NCBI GenBank assembly: GCA_950295325.1
Contig: OX485805.1
Span: 17,967,501 to 18,031,500, forward strand
Direction: 5' to 3'
Length of the DNA stretch: 64,000 bases
Source of the DNA: Polytrichum commune
Lineage: Eukaryota > Streptophyta > Polytrichopsida > Polytrichales > Polytrichaceae
In this document: positions 24,501 to 35,744 of the stretch, piece after piece
How positions within the stretch are numbered: the first letter of the stretch is position 1
Layout of the letters: the number at the start of each line of letters is the position of its first letter
Notes under the pieces: model-generated
Told to the model about the DNA's origin: nothing
The model's input: the letters and a program-made list of their open reading frames with translations, nothing else
Databases searched by the model: none
Translations under genes and position numbers: made by a program

Positions 24501-26560
24501 TTTCAAGAAAAGTCTACATATTTTAGAAGATAGTGCAAGTAGTGTACAAGGAGATAAATTAAACATGTAATTATCTAAGATATGTTTAAAACATGATAAA
24601 ATTACATTAAAGTGATGTTTTTCTATAAAAATTTCTAATGATGCCCTCAAGTTTATAATGAATTCAAGGAATATGAAGAAAAAAATCCAACTTCAAAACA
24701 TTTAAGGTCGTGAAATCCAAGTCCAACACCAAATTTAGCCACTACCTTTTGAGCAATGTTTTTAATAATAAATTTTGAAGATCTCATTTAGATATCCTAT
24801 ATTTAAGTATCTTACACAACAATAAAGGGCACCGTGACAAAATATCCATTCTAAACAACACTTTGCTATTGCTTTTAGGTGTTTGACCAAAAAGTTGTGA
24901 TTTTAATATACCATAGCATTTTTTTATATACTTAACCATGCTTGCTCATGTACTCTAAACCTAAACTTCACCTACAAATCACTATATTATATGTACACAC
25001 AATAACTCATAATCGTTGTCTTCTTTGACCTTAATGATTCCGCCAACCTTAGTCATTGATAGCAAAAAACTCTCTATACCAAAACAACATATATAATTTA
25101 GATAGAGATTTATGTCATTATAAGCTTAACTTTCCAAATAAATTGGACATGAAGTTAAAGTGGAGCTTCAATTTCACTATAGTGGTCGACAATTGTATTT
25201 TGTGGATACTAACTCTAACCAATAGGTCTCCACTAATATCACACAATACACAAGAATAAACATGCTAGGACTTATTGAAGTTGCGCATGAATAACAAGAA
25301 ATTATAGTCACTAACAATAATCCTTGCATATTCCAAACCAAGAAGACAATCTTCACATAAATGGTGAGAAAAGAAAAAGCCATCTATGTTCCAAACACTT
25401 GGCGTAAATGCAATGAGAGAGAATGACGAGGAAACGACGCATTTGCATCGAAGGTTGCATTAGGTTTCGATGTTGCTTCCATTGTGAGGTCCAAAGATTC
25501 ATATGATTTCTACCAAAGACAAGTTCTTCATTGCAATCCTAAGGGTCACGATCCACAATTATGCTAAGAAGTCACCGAATTAACCAAAGAATTTGAGTGA
25601 TCGAAGTAATTAAACTATAATGAAGAACCTTCAAGTGCACAAATTGCACTCAAGAGTTCAAAATCTGGCCCATGGCTTCCTCCACGATTGCACATCGTTC
25701 ATCGCTAAGCACCACCATTACACTCCAATTCTTGTTTCCACTGCTCATCACTATGTGCACACTCCTTCATGAAAATGCTTGAAAGCTTCGAATCGACACT
25801 ACGCAACTGTGGGTATGGGATTGATTATTGTGGCCCAACACTATGGGATGGTGTCTGGTTACAAGTGACATGGTTGTAATGTTGATTTGACAACCTTTGC
25901 TCGTAACAATTGACATGTACTGGTACTATGGCAATTGTTACAACATGTTTCCAGGTGGTACTTCAAGAAGCAGGGTGTGGACACCGCCCAAGAGGCATGC
26001 AAGAGAACTATGTGCCAATGCGAACTGCAAGGTCTATAGGGAATCCGCTTTGCTTAAAAGAGTTTTGGGTTGGATAATATTAAGGTTTGTGGATCACTTC
26101 TTACACCACCTTGTCGAGCAAATAGATCCCCAATCAACCATTGTGATTGGGCAAAGTTGGTGCTCTTCTTGAAGCATTCTTGCATCCTTCTTTCACTACA
26201 TTATAAATGGTCAAAGTGGTGCTATGTTATACTTTATGCCACATATGATTAATCATTTCTAACAATGGCTTACTTGATGGCGTTGTTACACTCACTTGTT
26301 AACAACTTAAGAATGACAAATAGGTGTTGCCAAAAGAAGGTTGTTACTTTAAAGCAATACTCTCTTGTGGCCTCAATTTGAATTTCCCAACCATTTCATA
26401 TCGAAAATGTGTTCATATTCTAGGAGGAGTGGGTTAGTTGAAATACGAAACTTATTTAAGGCCCATCTAGCTCATGTGTTGGGTTTGTATGCCCACCGAT
26501 ATATATAGTTACATGCATGCATAGGGTTGATGATGTATACATACATACATACATGACCAT
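21581..26560. other. Spacer between the two duplicated segments
   Basis: About 5 kb with no recognisable gene. It contains one MITE-like inverted repeat (22,071-22,227), a short TG-rich run near 22,910, and short ATAC repeats just before copy 2 (about 26,535). Open frames (for example 23,118-23,414, 98 codons) show no domain I can name. Confidence 0.45.
22071..22227. mobile_element. Small foldback element (MITE-like)
   Basis: The left end CCCACACTTATTGGTG and the right end CACCAGTAAGTTTGAGTGGG form an imperfect inverted repeat; GGTCACC/GTGGCCC and the GTTCAATGAATGG/CCATTCACT pairs extend it inward. A single related end occurs at about 42,163 (CACACTTATTGGTGTGGGCCACC), which supports a dispersed family. 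No clear target duplication was found. Confidence 0.45.
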
Positions 26561-26596
26561 TTCAGCGCACTAGGCTGGGTCGGTCGGCCGCGGACG

Positions 26597-26863
26597 AAAC
26601 CCTAGACCTCGTGACTACACTGCGGAGCCTGAACGCTTGGCAGCCAATGATCTGTGCGTAGTTTGCGCCTCAGTGACGCGAGCGGCCCGGGGAGGAAACC
26701 CTAGACCTCGTGTCCTCATTGCGGAGCCTGAATGCTTGGCAGCCAATGACCTGTGCGTAGATTGCACGCGCAGAGGATCATCGCCATAAGTTAGCGTGTA
26801 TATAAGAATAGGAACTCTCACCTTCGGAGGAATTTAGGAAGAAAGAAGTTGTCGTTGACAAGA
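26597..26863 (+). promoter_or_regulatory. NTF2 copy 2 promoter with 99-bp tandem repeat
   Basis: Two units in exact 99-bp register: telo-boxes AAACCCTA at 26,597-26,604 and 26,696-26,703, and CCAAT boxes at 26,644-26,648 and 26,743-26,747, within the shared phrase GAGCCTGAA(C/T)GCTTGGCAG. A consensus TATA box TATATAAG lies at 26,799-26,806, about 58 bp before the ATG. The segment is GC-rich against an AT-rich background. It appears more complete than the promoter of copy 1, so copy 2 is the better candidate for strong expression; that is an inference. Confidence 0.75.
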
Positions 26864-28113
26864 ATGGATCCCGACAGCCTTAGCAAAGCGTTCGTGGAGC
26901 ATTACTACACGCAGTTCGACACGAATAGGGCGGCGCTCGTGGGATTGTATCAGGAAGGCTCCATGCTGTCATTCGAAGGGGAAAAGATCCAAGGCGCACA
27001 GGCCATCAGCAATAAGCTGAACGGCCTGGGATTCCAGCAGTGCAAGCATAACATCTCCACAGTCGATTGCCAGCCGTCGGGCCCTGCCGGAGGCATGCTC
27101 GTGTTTGTGAGCGGGAGCCTTCAGCTTCCTGGCGAGGAGCATCTTCTGAAATTCAGCCAGGTGCAGCAAACTGTACCGATTGTTTACGTGAACTTATTTG
27201 TCCACATGTTTCTTGATGGTGTCTTTGCTATCGCACATGTACTTAGCCTCTTGTCAATTTGCAGTTTGCGAGTCTTCTCTTAGTAGAAGACAAGTGAATA
27301 CTTGCCTATGTGCAAGGTGATTGCGGTCTCAATTTCAGTCTGTATACTAGGGTTATGTCAGTTAAGTCGAGCTTGTGCCCGCGGTGAAACAATCCGGTTG
27401 TGCAACATGGATCAGGAAAAGTTGAGAAGGAAATGCAGTGGGTCAACTATCTCCACAACTTTCTTGACGATGTCTGTCGTGTAGCGCTGCAATTGTCATA
27501 TTGTTGTCTTGTAGTTTATGAGTGTTCTTTTGAGGGAATCACAGCCTTATAAGTTATCTTTCTCATCCGGCGACTTGATACTTACCCATGTGCAAAGCGA
27601 TTGCATTTTTTATTCTGTTTGTACTCTAGGGTTAGTCAGTTGGAGTGTACGTGCAAATCAAACGTGTCACAGCGGTAAATCATGGATCAGGAAAAACTGA
27701 AAAATGAAAAGCAGCGGTTCGGTAGAGTTTGTCACTGCTCGCCATGTCTGGCTCTTCATTTGAACATTTTCGATTTGAAAGGCCCCGTCGCATGTAATCA
27801 CCAGTGTTCGGAAGTCTTTCACCAGATTGTAGTGAATTTTTACACCGAGTCTTCCTGATACTTTCGCATGGTCAGAATGTAAACGCTATATGAAGAAGCA
27901 GTATATTACATTGTCCAATTCCTCAAACATACCGTCGAGCATTTAAACTGGTGGCCCGACTGGCTGGAATCAGTCTATTCAGTTCCTCTTGCTTAATTTG
28001 AGATATATCTCACCTGAAAGATACTATTCGTTTTGTTGCAGATGTTCCACTTGATTCCAAATCAAGGAAGTTTCTATGTCTTCAATGACATTTTCCGGCT
28101 CAATTATGCATGA
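26864..28113 (+). CDS. NTF2: Nuclear transport factor 2, copy 2 (two exons)
   Basis: Coding exons are 26,864-27,160 (99 codons) and 28,042-28,113 (23 codons plus TGA), joined after KFSQ exactly as in copy 1. The intron starts GTGCAG and ends TTGCAG. The 122-residue product is identical to that of copy 1: a RanGDP-binding NTF2 homodimer expected at the nuclear envelope and in the nucleus and cytoplasm. Only three base differences separate the two coding sequences, all synonymous: Leu6 CTG/CTT, Glu91 GAA/GAG and the Leu of MFHL (CTG/TTG). No frameshift or stop is present, and both splice sites are canonical. An in-frame upstream ATG (26,849) would add five residues but is not favoured. The tandem pair could provide extra dosage or divided expression. 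Confidence 0.95.
27161..28041 (+). other. NTF2 copy 2 intron
   Basis: The 881-bp intron is the shorter of the pair. It has two units of the tandem repeat seen in copy 1 (starting near 27,253 and 27,504) and lacks the roughly 400-bp central segment. The remaining sequence aligns with copy 1 but with clearly more changes than the exons, on the order of one base in eight to ten where I compared it. Confidence 0.8.
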
Positions 28114-29790
28114 GGCTTCATCCATGCATTCCACTTGATCTTCATGTGGGGCTCATTTTGAGCGGCTTTGTCGGATTAAAGCACTGCAACGCAATGAGGA
28201 CATATACTAGGGGAGGATTTTCCTGTTCACCGGTTTCAATTATGTTGTAGCAATATCCCTCGATCTCTTCAGTCGATTGTGTTTCAGTCTGTTGTGGGTG
28301 ATAGAAGTGTGTTCATGGTCAATGTCATGGGTACCAATTTTGAGAATGTTTTGAGTACATTGCTCATGGTAGCAATTTAACCTCATTCACGACACATATT
28401 TGTGTGTTAGACGTCCTGTAATTTATCCCAGCAACTCCATGGGTCTTCAATAGCATTTAACTAAGGAGTTCATCTACTTATATCTCAACTTTCAGCCTCA
28501 GGATGCTTGTGTTAGTATCGTGGTGTTTGGGAGGATTCTGGAAACGTTTGTGTGTTGCAATTTGATGCATAGTTAGTGAACAGGATGCACTTATTTCTGA
28601 TATATGGCTGTTTCTGTAGTTCGAGTGTCTTCTCGTGATTGTAGTAAGGCCAGCTTGTGTATATTGTTGCGAACCTAAGTTTTAATCTTTTGGTTTTGTC
28701 CCTTGCCTTCCTCTTGAAACAACTCTAATCTATGTAAGTGAGGAATTCCTTTGTGGTTGGTTTTGTAGGTTGAATGTTGATTGGAAGTTCAGATTAATTC
28801 AGAAATGACTGCAATTTCATTGCTCGGTTATCATGAGTGTGTCAGGGTCAAATATCATTGTGACCTGGTCTTGAAGTTCCAATCTACAGTATAGCACATG
28901 TTTTAGAGCAGTTTTGTCTGTCGTCATGTATTTGTTCATTTATATGCTGTTTCAATGAGTATCTTCCCATTTCAAGAGGAACAGGGAAGGCCGGAATATC
29001 CCTTTTTGTAATGAGAAGAAACATTAGTGCAATAAAGGGAGAAGCTTCAATCTTTAGCATCTGGGTGAAAATAGTGATGTATGTCTCTAGGATTTTTCGG
29101 TTCAGATGATCATTCATCACTACCTATTGAGACAATCTACCAGAACTCTTCTTCCAATTTCTTTTTTTGTTTAAGCCAATGTTGGCTTGTTGTGCAGAAC
29201 AAGTCATGCCTTTTTCTGGCAAGGTTTGTTTAAAATGCATGAGTCCCCAAAATCTTTCCCTCTTGTTGTGTCCATAAATCGTTCTGCTCTTGAAAATGCA
29301 GTGGATGTCAACCTTCAATTGGAAAGCTCAAGGTAGGCTTATCACCTGGATAAAGTTTGCACATGTGTCTTGCTCCATCGGACATGGATGTATAAGCAAA
29401 GCAAAGAAACGTTTCTGCTGCAGACAAACGGAAATGATCAGTGAACATAGATTTGGTGGCTGTGGTGACCAGTTTATTCTTCTTGAATATAGATTTTTTT
29501 TTCCTTTTGTGTCTTAATCTCTGAAACTTCAAAATGATGATGATGGCAGAGGCAACATGATGAACACTTGAGCCCCTTAACTTGCTCCTAGAAAACCAAA
29601 GGAATGTTTTCAATAACATATATATGTTCAGGGGTTTATGCAATTCACTTTAGGAAAAGTCAATAACTTCAAAGTTCAGATATGATTATTAAACATTGTG
29701 GTTGATTTCCATACATGGCATATCCATGGTGTAGATAAGTGCACGGAGGCTTCAAGTCACGAGTTACCCTATGGAATGAACAATTATGAG
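28114..29790 (+). other. NTF2 copy 2 3' region and end of duplication
   Basis: Matches the copy 1 3' flank, with long near-identical stretches in the first 340 bp and patchier similarity after about 28,450. It probably holds the 3' UTR. It lacks the TIR element present in copy 1. Short open frames such as 29,290-29,517 are not conserved and are not called. Confidence 0.6.
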
Positions 29791-31280
29791 CCTGTTATAA
29801 GTGGGTGGTGTGTCAATTGTGGCTGCACAACCTCCCAATTGTGAGGTTTCAGGCAAGGTCATAATATGTTCAATCAAGAAGCATTGGTATCCCATGCAAT
29901 ATGTGAAGTCAGGATACAAATGAGTAATTGAAACAGTCACTAATATGACTACTGTAGACTTCGAAATCTTATGACTTGGAAATTTCAACTATGATTCAGA
30001 TATTTTGAGTTGCATGTCATCCAAATTCACTTTGAAAGGTGATCCTACTTGATAATCAATAAATAAGTTAATTTGTTGTAACAATCAAACATTGTTGAAG
30101 TGTTGGGATAGGTATGATGATACTAATGCATAATGGGAAGCAAGTGGGTTGGGATGTGCTTAACTTGTAACTTCCCAAACAACCAGTTATTGGTTGATAA
30201 ATGGTATCTTCCCTACATTAACCCCATCTAACTCATTCATCCATAATCCAAGTAACTATAAATATCAAGCCAACATGGATGTGTATGCATAGACATGAGC
30301 CATGCAATTTGTGGATGATTAGAATGTGTAAAACTATGTCAGTGGAAAGTGGTTATGTTTTTGTTGTGTTGGGAGCTCATGTGAGAGTGATGACTCCAAT
30401 GCATAGTTACCATTTCAATGCAAACTTGGTATGAACATCGAAGATGTTTATTTTGGTAGAAGTGACTTTTTTTAATGTTCATGTAGAAATAGCATTTGCA
30501 CTCACATTGATTGTTCAATTCAACATTTTGACGCTCTTAAATTTGTAAGGAATTCTTTGCATCATGTGGTTTAGAAATATAGGATAGTTCACATACTCTT
30601 TGTGCAGATGCTCAATTATTGAGTTGTTCCCATCTAGTGGATCACATAAGCCTTCCACTCCTTTCCATATGAATTTGATTGGTCAAAGGTCTTGTCCAGA
30701 CGATAAAACATGGCATTTCCTTTGTGCATCACTTCCTTCAATTGTTATAATCTAAAACTCCCAAGGATTGTTAGTGCCCATCTTTTCCCTCATTATAACT
30801 CATCTCCCATTTTAACCTCAAATCTTGTCCATGAAAATTCCACAACCAACATTGAGTGAAATGCACTCAAAACAACCCTTTCATGGGCTTGGGAAGTTAT
30901 GGGTTAGACTACCTAAATGAGAGGCAAGCAATCAAGTCTTATGTTTGAACCCTCATGGTTGAGGGTTCAATTCTCCGTGGTGACTATTAGCCTTTATTCA
31001 CCCACCCACTTATCTCACTGGGAATTTGAGGTTGATTATGCGTATAAAAATACATTCTATCTTGGTGTCACCCTTCAAATGATGTGCCAATGTAGTGTCA
31101 ATCCCTAATGTAACCTCTTGTGCAAAATACTCAACATAACCTAGAACCAACTCTATGTACCATTGTCATACATTGAAAGCCCCCACATATATGATTATGC
31201 TACATAAAGTAGACACTCCTTATTCACTTGTTCCTCTTATTAGGATGCCTATTTTTGATTGCATGTGATTTGGTGTGGCT
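29791..31280. other. Gene-poor region
   Basis: No recognisable gene. A weak tRNA-like B-box phrase (GGTTCAATTCTCC near 30,962) occurs without a supportable cloverleaf. Confidence 0.4.
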
Positions 31281-31497
31281 CTAAGAATTGACACTAAAAA
31301 GACATGTGCTCAAAATATGATAAACAAGGTCAAGAATCAACATAAGGGAAGGGGGGGGGGGCTCAATAACCATTTAATGAGCACAAGAATCTTCACTTTG
31401 ACAAAGAAAAAGATTTTCATTAGTATGAGCTCCAAAAACTACAAGGAAAGTGGCTACGGCCTCACTACGGATTTGTTGACCATCCTGTATTGATCCT
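31280..31497 (+). repeat. Dispersed repeat, copy 1
   Basis: Similar at the DNA level to 35,745-35,900 read on the minus strand: shared phrases AACATAA, ATGAGCAC(A/G)AGAAT, GAGCTCCAAA and TTG(A/C)T(A/C)ACCATC. Conceptual translations also align around MSTR(I/M)FT. It includes an 11-G tract (31,351-31,361). Origin unknown; probably a decayed mobile element. Confidence 0.55.
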
Positions 31498-31504
31498 TGT
31501 GTGT

Positions 31505-31908
31505 TTAGTGTAGTGTGATCAAGTGTAGTGTGAGTCATACGTGACCAACCCCTCAACCAAATGCTATCTCAATGAATTTCTATTCACGCGGGTCCTCACA
31601 CATGATAAAATAGAATAAATCAACGGTTGTGAACGTTCAGAGTGCCATGGTCTCTTGGTTTTGTGTTAGGCCTACCTCCAAGAGGTGGTTTTTGAAAATA
31701 GTCTAAGTAACCATGACACATGATCCATTCGATGCCACGTAGGAATCCACGTAGACTTGACATCCATCTTGCATTCACATACTTACTCCGTTGGTCCCTC
31801 AAGCATAGTGTGAAGCGAACTTGGACCGGCTCCGCGTTTTCCACCAATGAGAGTGCTTGAAGTGTAACGGGTCACGGGCTCTCAGTCTCTCGTGTGTTGA
31901 AGTGGCCC
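31505..31908 (+). mobile_element. Harbinger-type MITE, 5'-truncated copy
   Basis: Matches the 34,144 element from its internal phrase AAGTGTAGTGTGA to the right end GAAGTGGCCC, and lacks about the first 110 bp with the left terminal repeat. It shows the uninterrupted site (CAAGCATAGTGTGAAG) at which the 34,144 copy carries a nested insertion. Non-coding. Confidence 0.7.
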
Positions 31909-32395
31909 TCAGTGTTGGTTTTAGGTTCAATGTCGGTTTTGGGTACACTACTACACACACCTTATGTATGAAAGAAAGAAAGAAAGAAAGAATGGGACGG
32001 CGAGTGCGGCAGTGCCCTTTTCTCTTTATATCTCCAACTGTCCTAACATAACTGGCCCGGTGGGACCCACCTGTCTTTAATGACAGGAGAAGTGGGAGGA
32101 CACACTGATTACGATTTAGGGCTTGCAGGCTCACACACTCTGTTGTTTTTTTCCTACCCTACTTTAATTTCTCGACACCCATAAGCCTCGGCCTGGCCTG
32201 AAAGGCTCAGATCTTTCTTTCTTTCTTTCTGTTTTTTTTTTTTGGACTGGCAGCACGCTGCCCGAGTGGAGAATTGGCCGCCCGCCCACAATCCGAATTG
32301 AGTGGTGGGCAGTATTCGGCCAGAAAATGACGAAGAATGATCTGTAACCTTGGCATGCTGTGTGCATTTTTAAATCATTCAATTCTGAAGCCAAG
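31909..32395. other. Interval between two MITE copies with GAAA and TTTC runs
   Basis: Holds a (GAAA)n run at about 31,971-31,991 and a (TTTC)n run at about 32,213-32,229 followed by poly-T, in opposite complement. No gene is seen. It may be a further decayed element whose ends I cannot place. Confidence 0.4.
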
Positions 32396-32600
32396 GGGCC
32401 ACTTCAAACACTAGAGCTTGAGAGCGTGTGACCGTTGAAATCTAAAATCTCTCAGTTGTGGAAAACGCCGAGACCATTGGCCCGTTACGTACGTTAGAGC
32501 TTGAGGGCTTAAGGGACCAAGGGAAATTTGAAAGGATGAAATACCTACGTGGAGTCCTACGTGAGATGCAATTGGGTATTGTTTCATGGTTTACCTCAAA
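32396..32600 (-). mobile_element. Diverged Harbinger-type MITE fragment
   Basis: Starts GGGCCACTTCAAACAC, like the terminal repeat of the 63,441 copy, and keeps in order GTGTGACC, GTGGAAAACGCCGAGACC, a GACCAAGG block and CCTACGTGGAGTCCTACG. The distal end is missing. Much more diverged than the other copies, so probably older. Confidence 0.55.
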
Positions 32601-32811
32601 AAAGGGTGGGTCTAATTTAAAACTAGGACACCTTGGCATTTCATTGTTTCACAACTCTTGATTTATCAAAATGCGGTGTGTAGAATCCTCATTGAATAAG
32701 ATGACAATGACATCATCATTTGGTGGAGAGCAAGTTGGGTGTGCCTTTAAGAAGGCTTGTAATCACACGAATATCAATGTCAAGGTCCGGTCTTCTGATA
32801 AAGGTTAGTCT

Positions 32812-33080
32812 ACACTAGTGACCGGTGATCATGACCACCGATTTCTAAATTCCGTCGTTGGTTGGAAAATGAGTGGTGGTCCCACTTCGTTTAGCACAAG
32901 ATCACCAAAAATAGATTGAGCAATGGTGAGTGAGCATGTCATAAATGGATGAGAAAGTGACAAGGAAGTGATGTGGAATCCCACATGTCTAGAATTGGAT
33001 AATGTTTGGTGATCACCCGGACTTTGTGGTGATAGAACCCAAATAAGTTGTCTCAATGGAAAATAAGGTGACTTTGGTAG
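32812..33080 (+). repeat. Dispersed repeat, copy 1 of an inverted pair
   Basis: Aligns with the reverse complement of 60,895-61,155: shared phrases are ACTAGTGACCG, GAGAAAGTGAC, CCGGA(C)TTT near GATCACCCGG, GTTGTCTCAATGG and AAAATAAGGTGA. Non-coding. Ends are not resolved, so the type of element is unknown. Confidence 0.55.
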
Positions 33081-33373
33081 AAATAAGATGTACTTCTTCT
33101 GTTTTAGAAATGTATGATTTTAGCAATTGTGTGTTCTTTTAGTCTTTGATTTTTAATGTCATTGAAACCACTACGCCCCTATCTAAGTCCGTTGTACATG
33201 ATGTCATGGGTCCCAAGGCCTCTACAACGTGATGTGGATTTCTCTTGGTAATGGTCTTAGCACCGCCAACCATGACCACGACAAATCCTAGATCAATTTT
33301 CTCATGGCCCTTGGTCACGTGCATAAGAAAACCCTAAGTTTCAAAGGCTCTCACAATTACAAGGTCACAACCT

Positions 33374-33493
33374 GAGATGGCTTAAACCCAAGGTCTTAAT
33401 TCGGATCCCGTGGGAGCTCCGAGGTTAAGCTGTCCAATGTTGGAATAGTACTCAGACATGTGACCTTCCTAGCACTTGATTTGTAGTGCACCC
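33374..33493 (+). pseudogene. 5S rRNA-like sequence, full length but degenerate
   Basis: The 120-bp segment follows plant 5S rRNA in order: GGATCCC at 33,403, GAGCTCCGAGGTTAAGC (box A region, normally GAACTCCGCAGTTAAGC), then ATAGTACT, GTGACCTTCCT (box C region, normally GTGACCTCCTGGG) and a terminal GTGCACCC. The spacing from end to end equals that of real 5S rRNA. Many substitutions in the first 30 bases and around the loops make it unlikely to be functional. It may be a dispersed 5S pseudogene or the head of a 5S-derived SINE. The comparison is to the 5S consensus from memory. Confidence 0.75.
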
Positions 33494-34140
33494 TACCACC
33501 TATGGCCCGCCTTATCAAAGTGGGGGTACCCACATGAATTGGGTAATCTCATCCAACCATGTGGAAACTTAAAGGTTTGCCCTTGGGAGATATATATGTC
33601 AGCCAACTTGATCAATAGCAAACCTTGTTCACCTTCGAAAGGAGGTATATTCTTGTAATGCCCATTTTGGGATTCCACATAGACTTAAGGCCGGTTTACA
33701 TGAGAGACAAAACTAATATTTTATGTTGAAAGTTTGGAGTTTGTGCTCCTTATTGGTGTAATTTTTGAAATCAGACCCAACCACGTGTCACCTGGGGTAA
33801 GGCCAATTTGTTCAAAGCCATTTTATATGCAAAAAAAAAATACACGATCTTACGTGGTCCAAGCTCAAGCAAAGGAGTGCACCAATCTTGGAAGGCCAAT
33901 TATCGCCCTTAGGAACAATGACATATTTCAATATAAAATCATTTTCAAGAAAATATGTTTTCCAAGAGTTTCAAATTGTTTAATTGATTGGAAATATGCA
34001 CCGTGGCTCCCTCTCTTCTTCTGCAATCTCTGAAACCGACCTCCGTTCTTTGGCCTCAAGACCCATTAGACATGGGAGAATCAACCCTTGTTATAATCTT
34101 ATTCTAAAGAGCACTCATGAGTCATGACTGACCTTAAGAC
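33494..34140. other. No recognisable gene
   Basis: Only short frames (the longest, 33,734-34,033, is 99 codons with no domain). A 10-base A run at about 33,830 is the only simple repeat. Nothing else supported. Confidence 0.4.
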
Positions 34141-34143
34141 TTA

Positions 34144-35038
34144 GGGCCACTCCACACACGAACCAAGAGCTGTGACCATGAAATTGTGAGAGCCCAAAAG
34201 AGAGTGTCCAAAGGCCATCCTAAGACACATCCAAAATCATCTAGTGTGGTCACAAACCCTCAAGTGTAGTGTGAAGTCATATGTGACCAACCCTCAACCA
34301 AATGCTCTTTCAATGAATTCCTATTCATGCGGATCCCCACACATGATAAAATAGAATAAATCAATGGTTGTGAACGTTCGGAGTGCCATGATCTACCGGT
34401 TTTGTGATAGGCCTACCTCCGAGAGGTGGTTTTTGAAAACAATCCAAGTGACCATGACACATGATCCATTCGATGCCACGTAGGAATCCATGTAGACATC
34501 ACACCCATCATCTTGCATTCACATACTTACTCCATTGGTCCCTCAAGCATAAGGTAGGGGTGGCAATTTCCGTGCAGGTCCTAAAGTCAACCCTATGTCG
34601 GAAGCACCTTTTTAGGTGCTTTTACCTAGGTTTACAAAAGCACCTATCAAGGTGCTTTTACCGTTCACAACGCTACCAGCATTTCATTGGCTGCCAGCGG
34701 TCGGTTTTAGAAATCCACCCTGTGGATATACCACGTACCCTATGTGCGAGTGTTGGTCACTCTACACGGTTTCCTTTAAAAATTTGTAGGAAATCATAAA
34801 CATGCCGGAAATTTTTGATTTTTTCGTAGTTGCTCTTGCACTCGCTTTGCGGAGCACTCAAAATTTTTAAAAAAAAAAATAGTTTCAGCATCCCAACTAG
34901 GCACATCTGAAATTTGGACGGAAATAACCACCCCTACCTTAGTGTGAAGTGAACTTGGACCGGCTCCGCGCTTTCCACCAACGAGAGTGCTTGAAGTGTA
35001 ACGGTCACGGGCTCTCAGTCTCGTGTGTGAAGTGGCCC
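34144..35038 (+). mobile_element. Harbinger-type MITE with nested insertion
   Basis: Terminal inverted repeats begin GGGCCACTCCACACACG and end GTGTGTGAAGTGGCCC. The left flank is TTA (34,141-34,143) and the right flank TCA, close to the 3-bp TWA target duplication of PIF/Harbinger elements. Without the nested element (34,552-34,939) the length is about 507 bp, matching the 506-bp intact copy at 63,441. No transposase is encoded, so it would have depended on an element elsewhere. Confidence 0.75.
34552..34939 (+). mobile_element. Nested TA-flanked MITE
   Basis: Ends AGGTAGGGGTGGCAATTTCC and, inverted, GGAAATAACCACCCCTACCT; flanked by TA on both sides (34,550-34,551 and 34,940-34,941). The empty site is visible in the 31,505 copy as GCATAGTGTG. 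Inside, AAGCACCTTTTTAGGTGCTT and a related hairpin repeat at about 34,600-34,662. A TA target duplication points to the Tc1/mariner group. Confidence 0.8.
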
Positions 35039-35744
35039 TCATAAAATGGAAACGGCCCCAAGGGAAATCGGGTTTGACCTCATACGTAATCATCTCGAAA
35101 ACAAAGCAACACCATCATCATTCACGCCTGTGCCAACATCGTCAGAGTCTTCTTCTTTTCTTTTCTTTATTAATTTTCAAAATAAAATTATTATGGGTTT
35201 CTTTGTCATGGCCTGGGGCGAGCGCACTTAAAAAGTGGCCCTGAGTGTGAGGACTTGCAATTTGCAGCCAGATCTAGAAACCGGCCCATGTTGGTCGGAA
35301 GCCGAAAAGCTCCCGGAGTTGGTGGGCCCCGCGAGTGGATGGCGGGCCCCGCCGGGGGGGGGGGGAGGCCACACTTCTAAAGGTGCAAGTTGGTGGATGG
35401 AATCCATGGAAAAGCGGCCAATGTGTCGAGCGGGCCCCTAATCTACTACTAAAGGAGTTCCATGATTACACATGTAATTTATTACCTACTACCTAGGTTA
35501 GTAGGTCACGCTACCTAAAGGCCAACTACTTGATGAGTCAAATGGGCATTCCGGAAACTCGGGGAATGTTGATATCCGTTTGGCCCGTGCCAAGTAGATT
35601 CCAAGCCCCTCGGAAACATGTGTTGTTACTCTTCCAACTTCCACCATAGGGCACCGTGGCAAAGGTAACGTGGGTGGGTCTTAAGCGGTTACTTTCTTAT
35701 CGGGCTAAGCCCACTTTTCCTAGGAAATGAAACACACGATTACT
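35039..35744. other. No recognisable gene; G-rich patch
   Basis: Includes GGGCCCCGC-type repeats and a 12-G tract (35,354-35,365). Short frames here change across the homopolymer and are not called. Confidence 0.4.

Noticed and set aside
30930-30980. Another B-box-like GGTTCAATTCTCC
   Set aside because: No acceptor stem or A box at proper distance could be paired.
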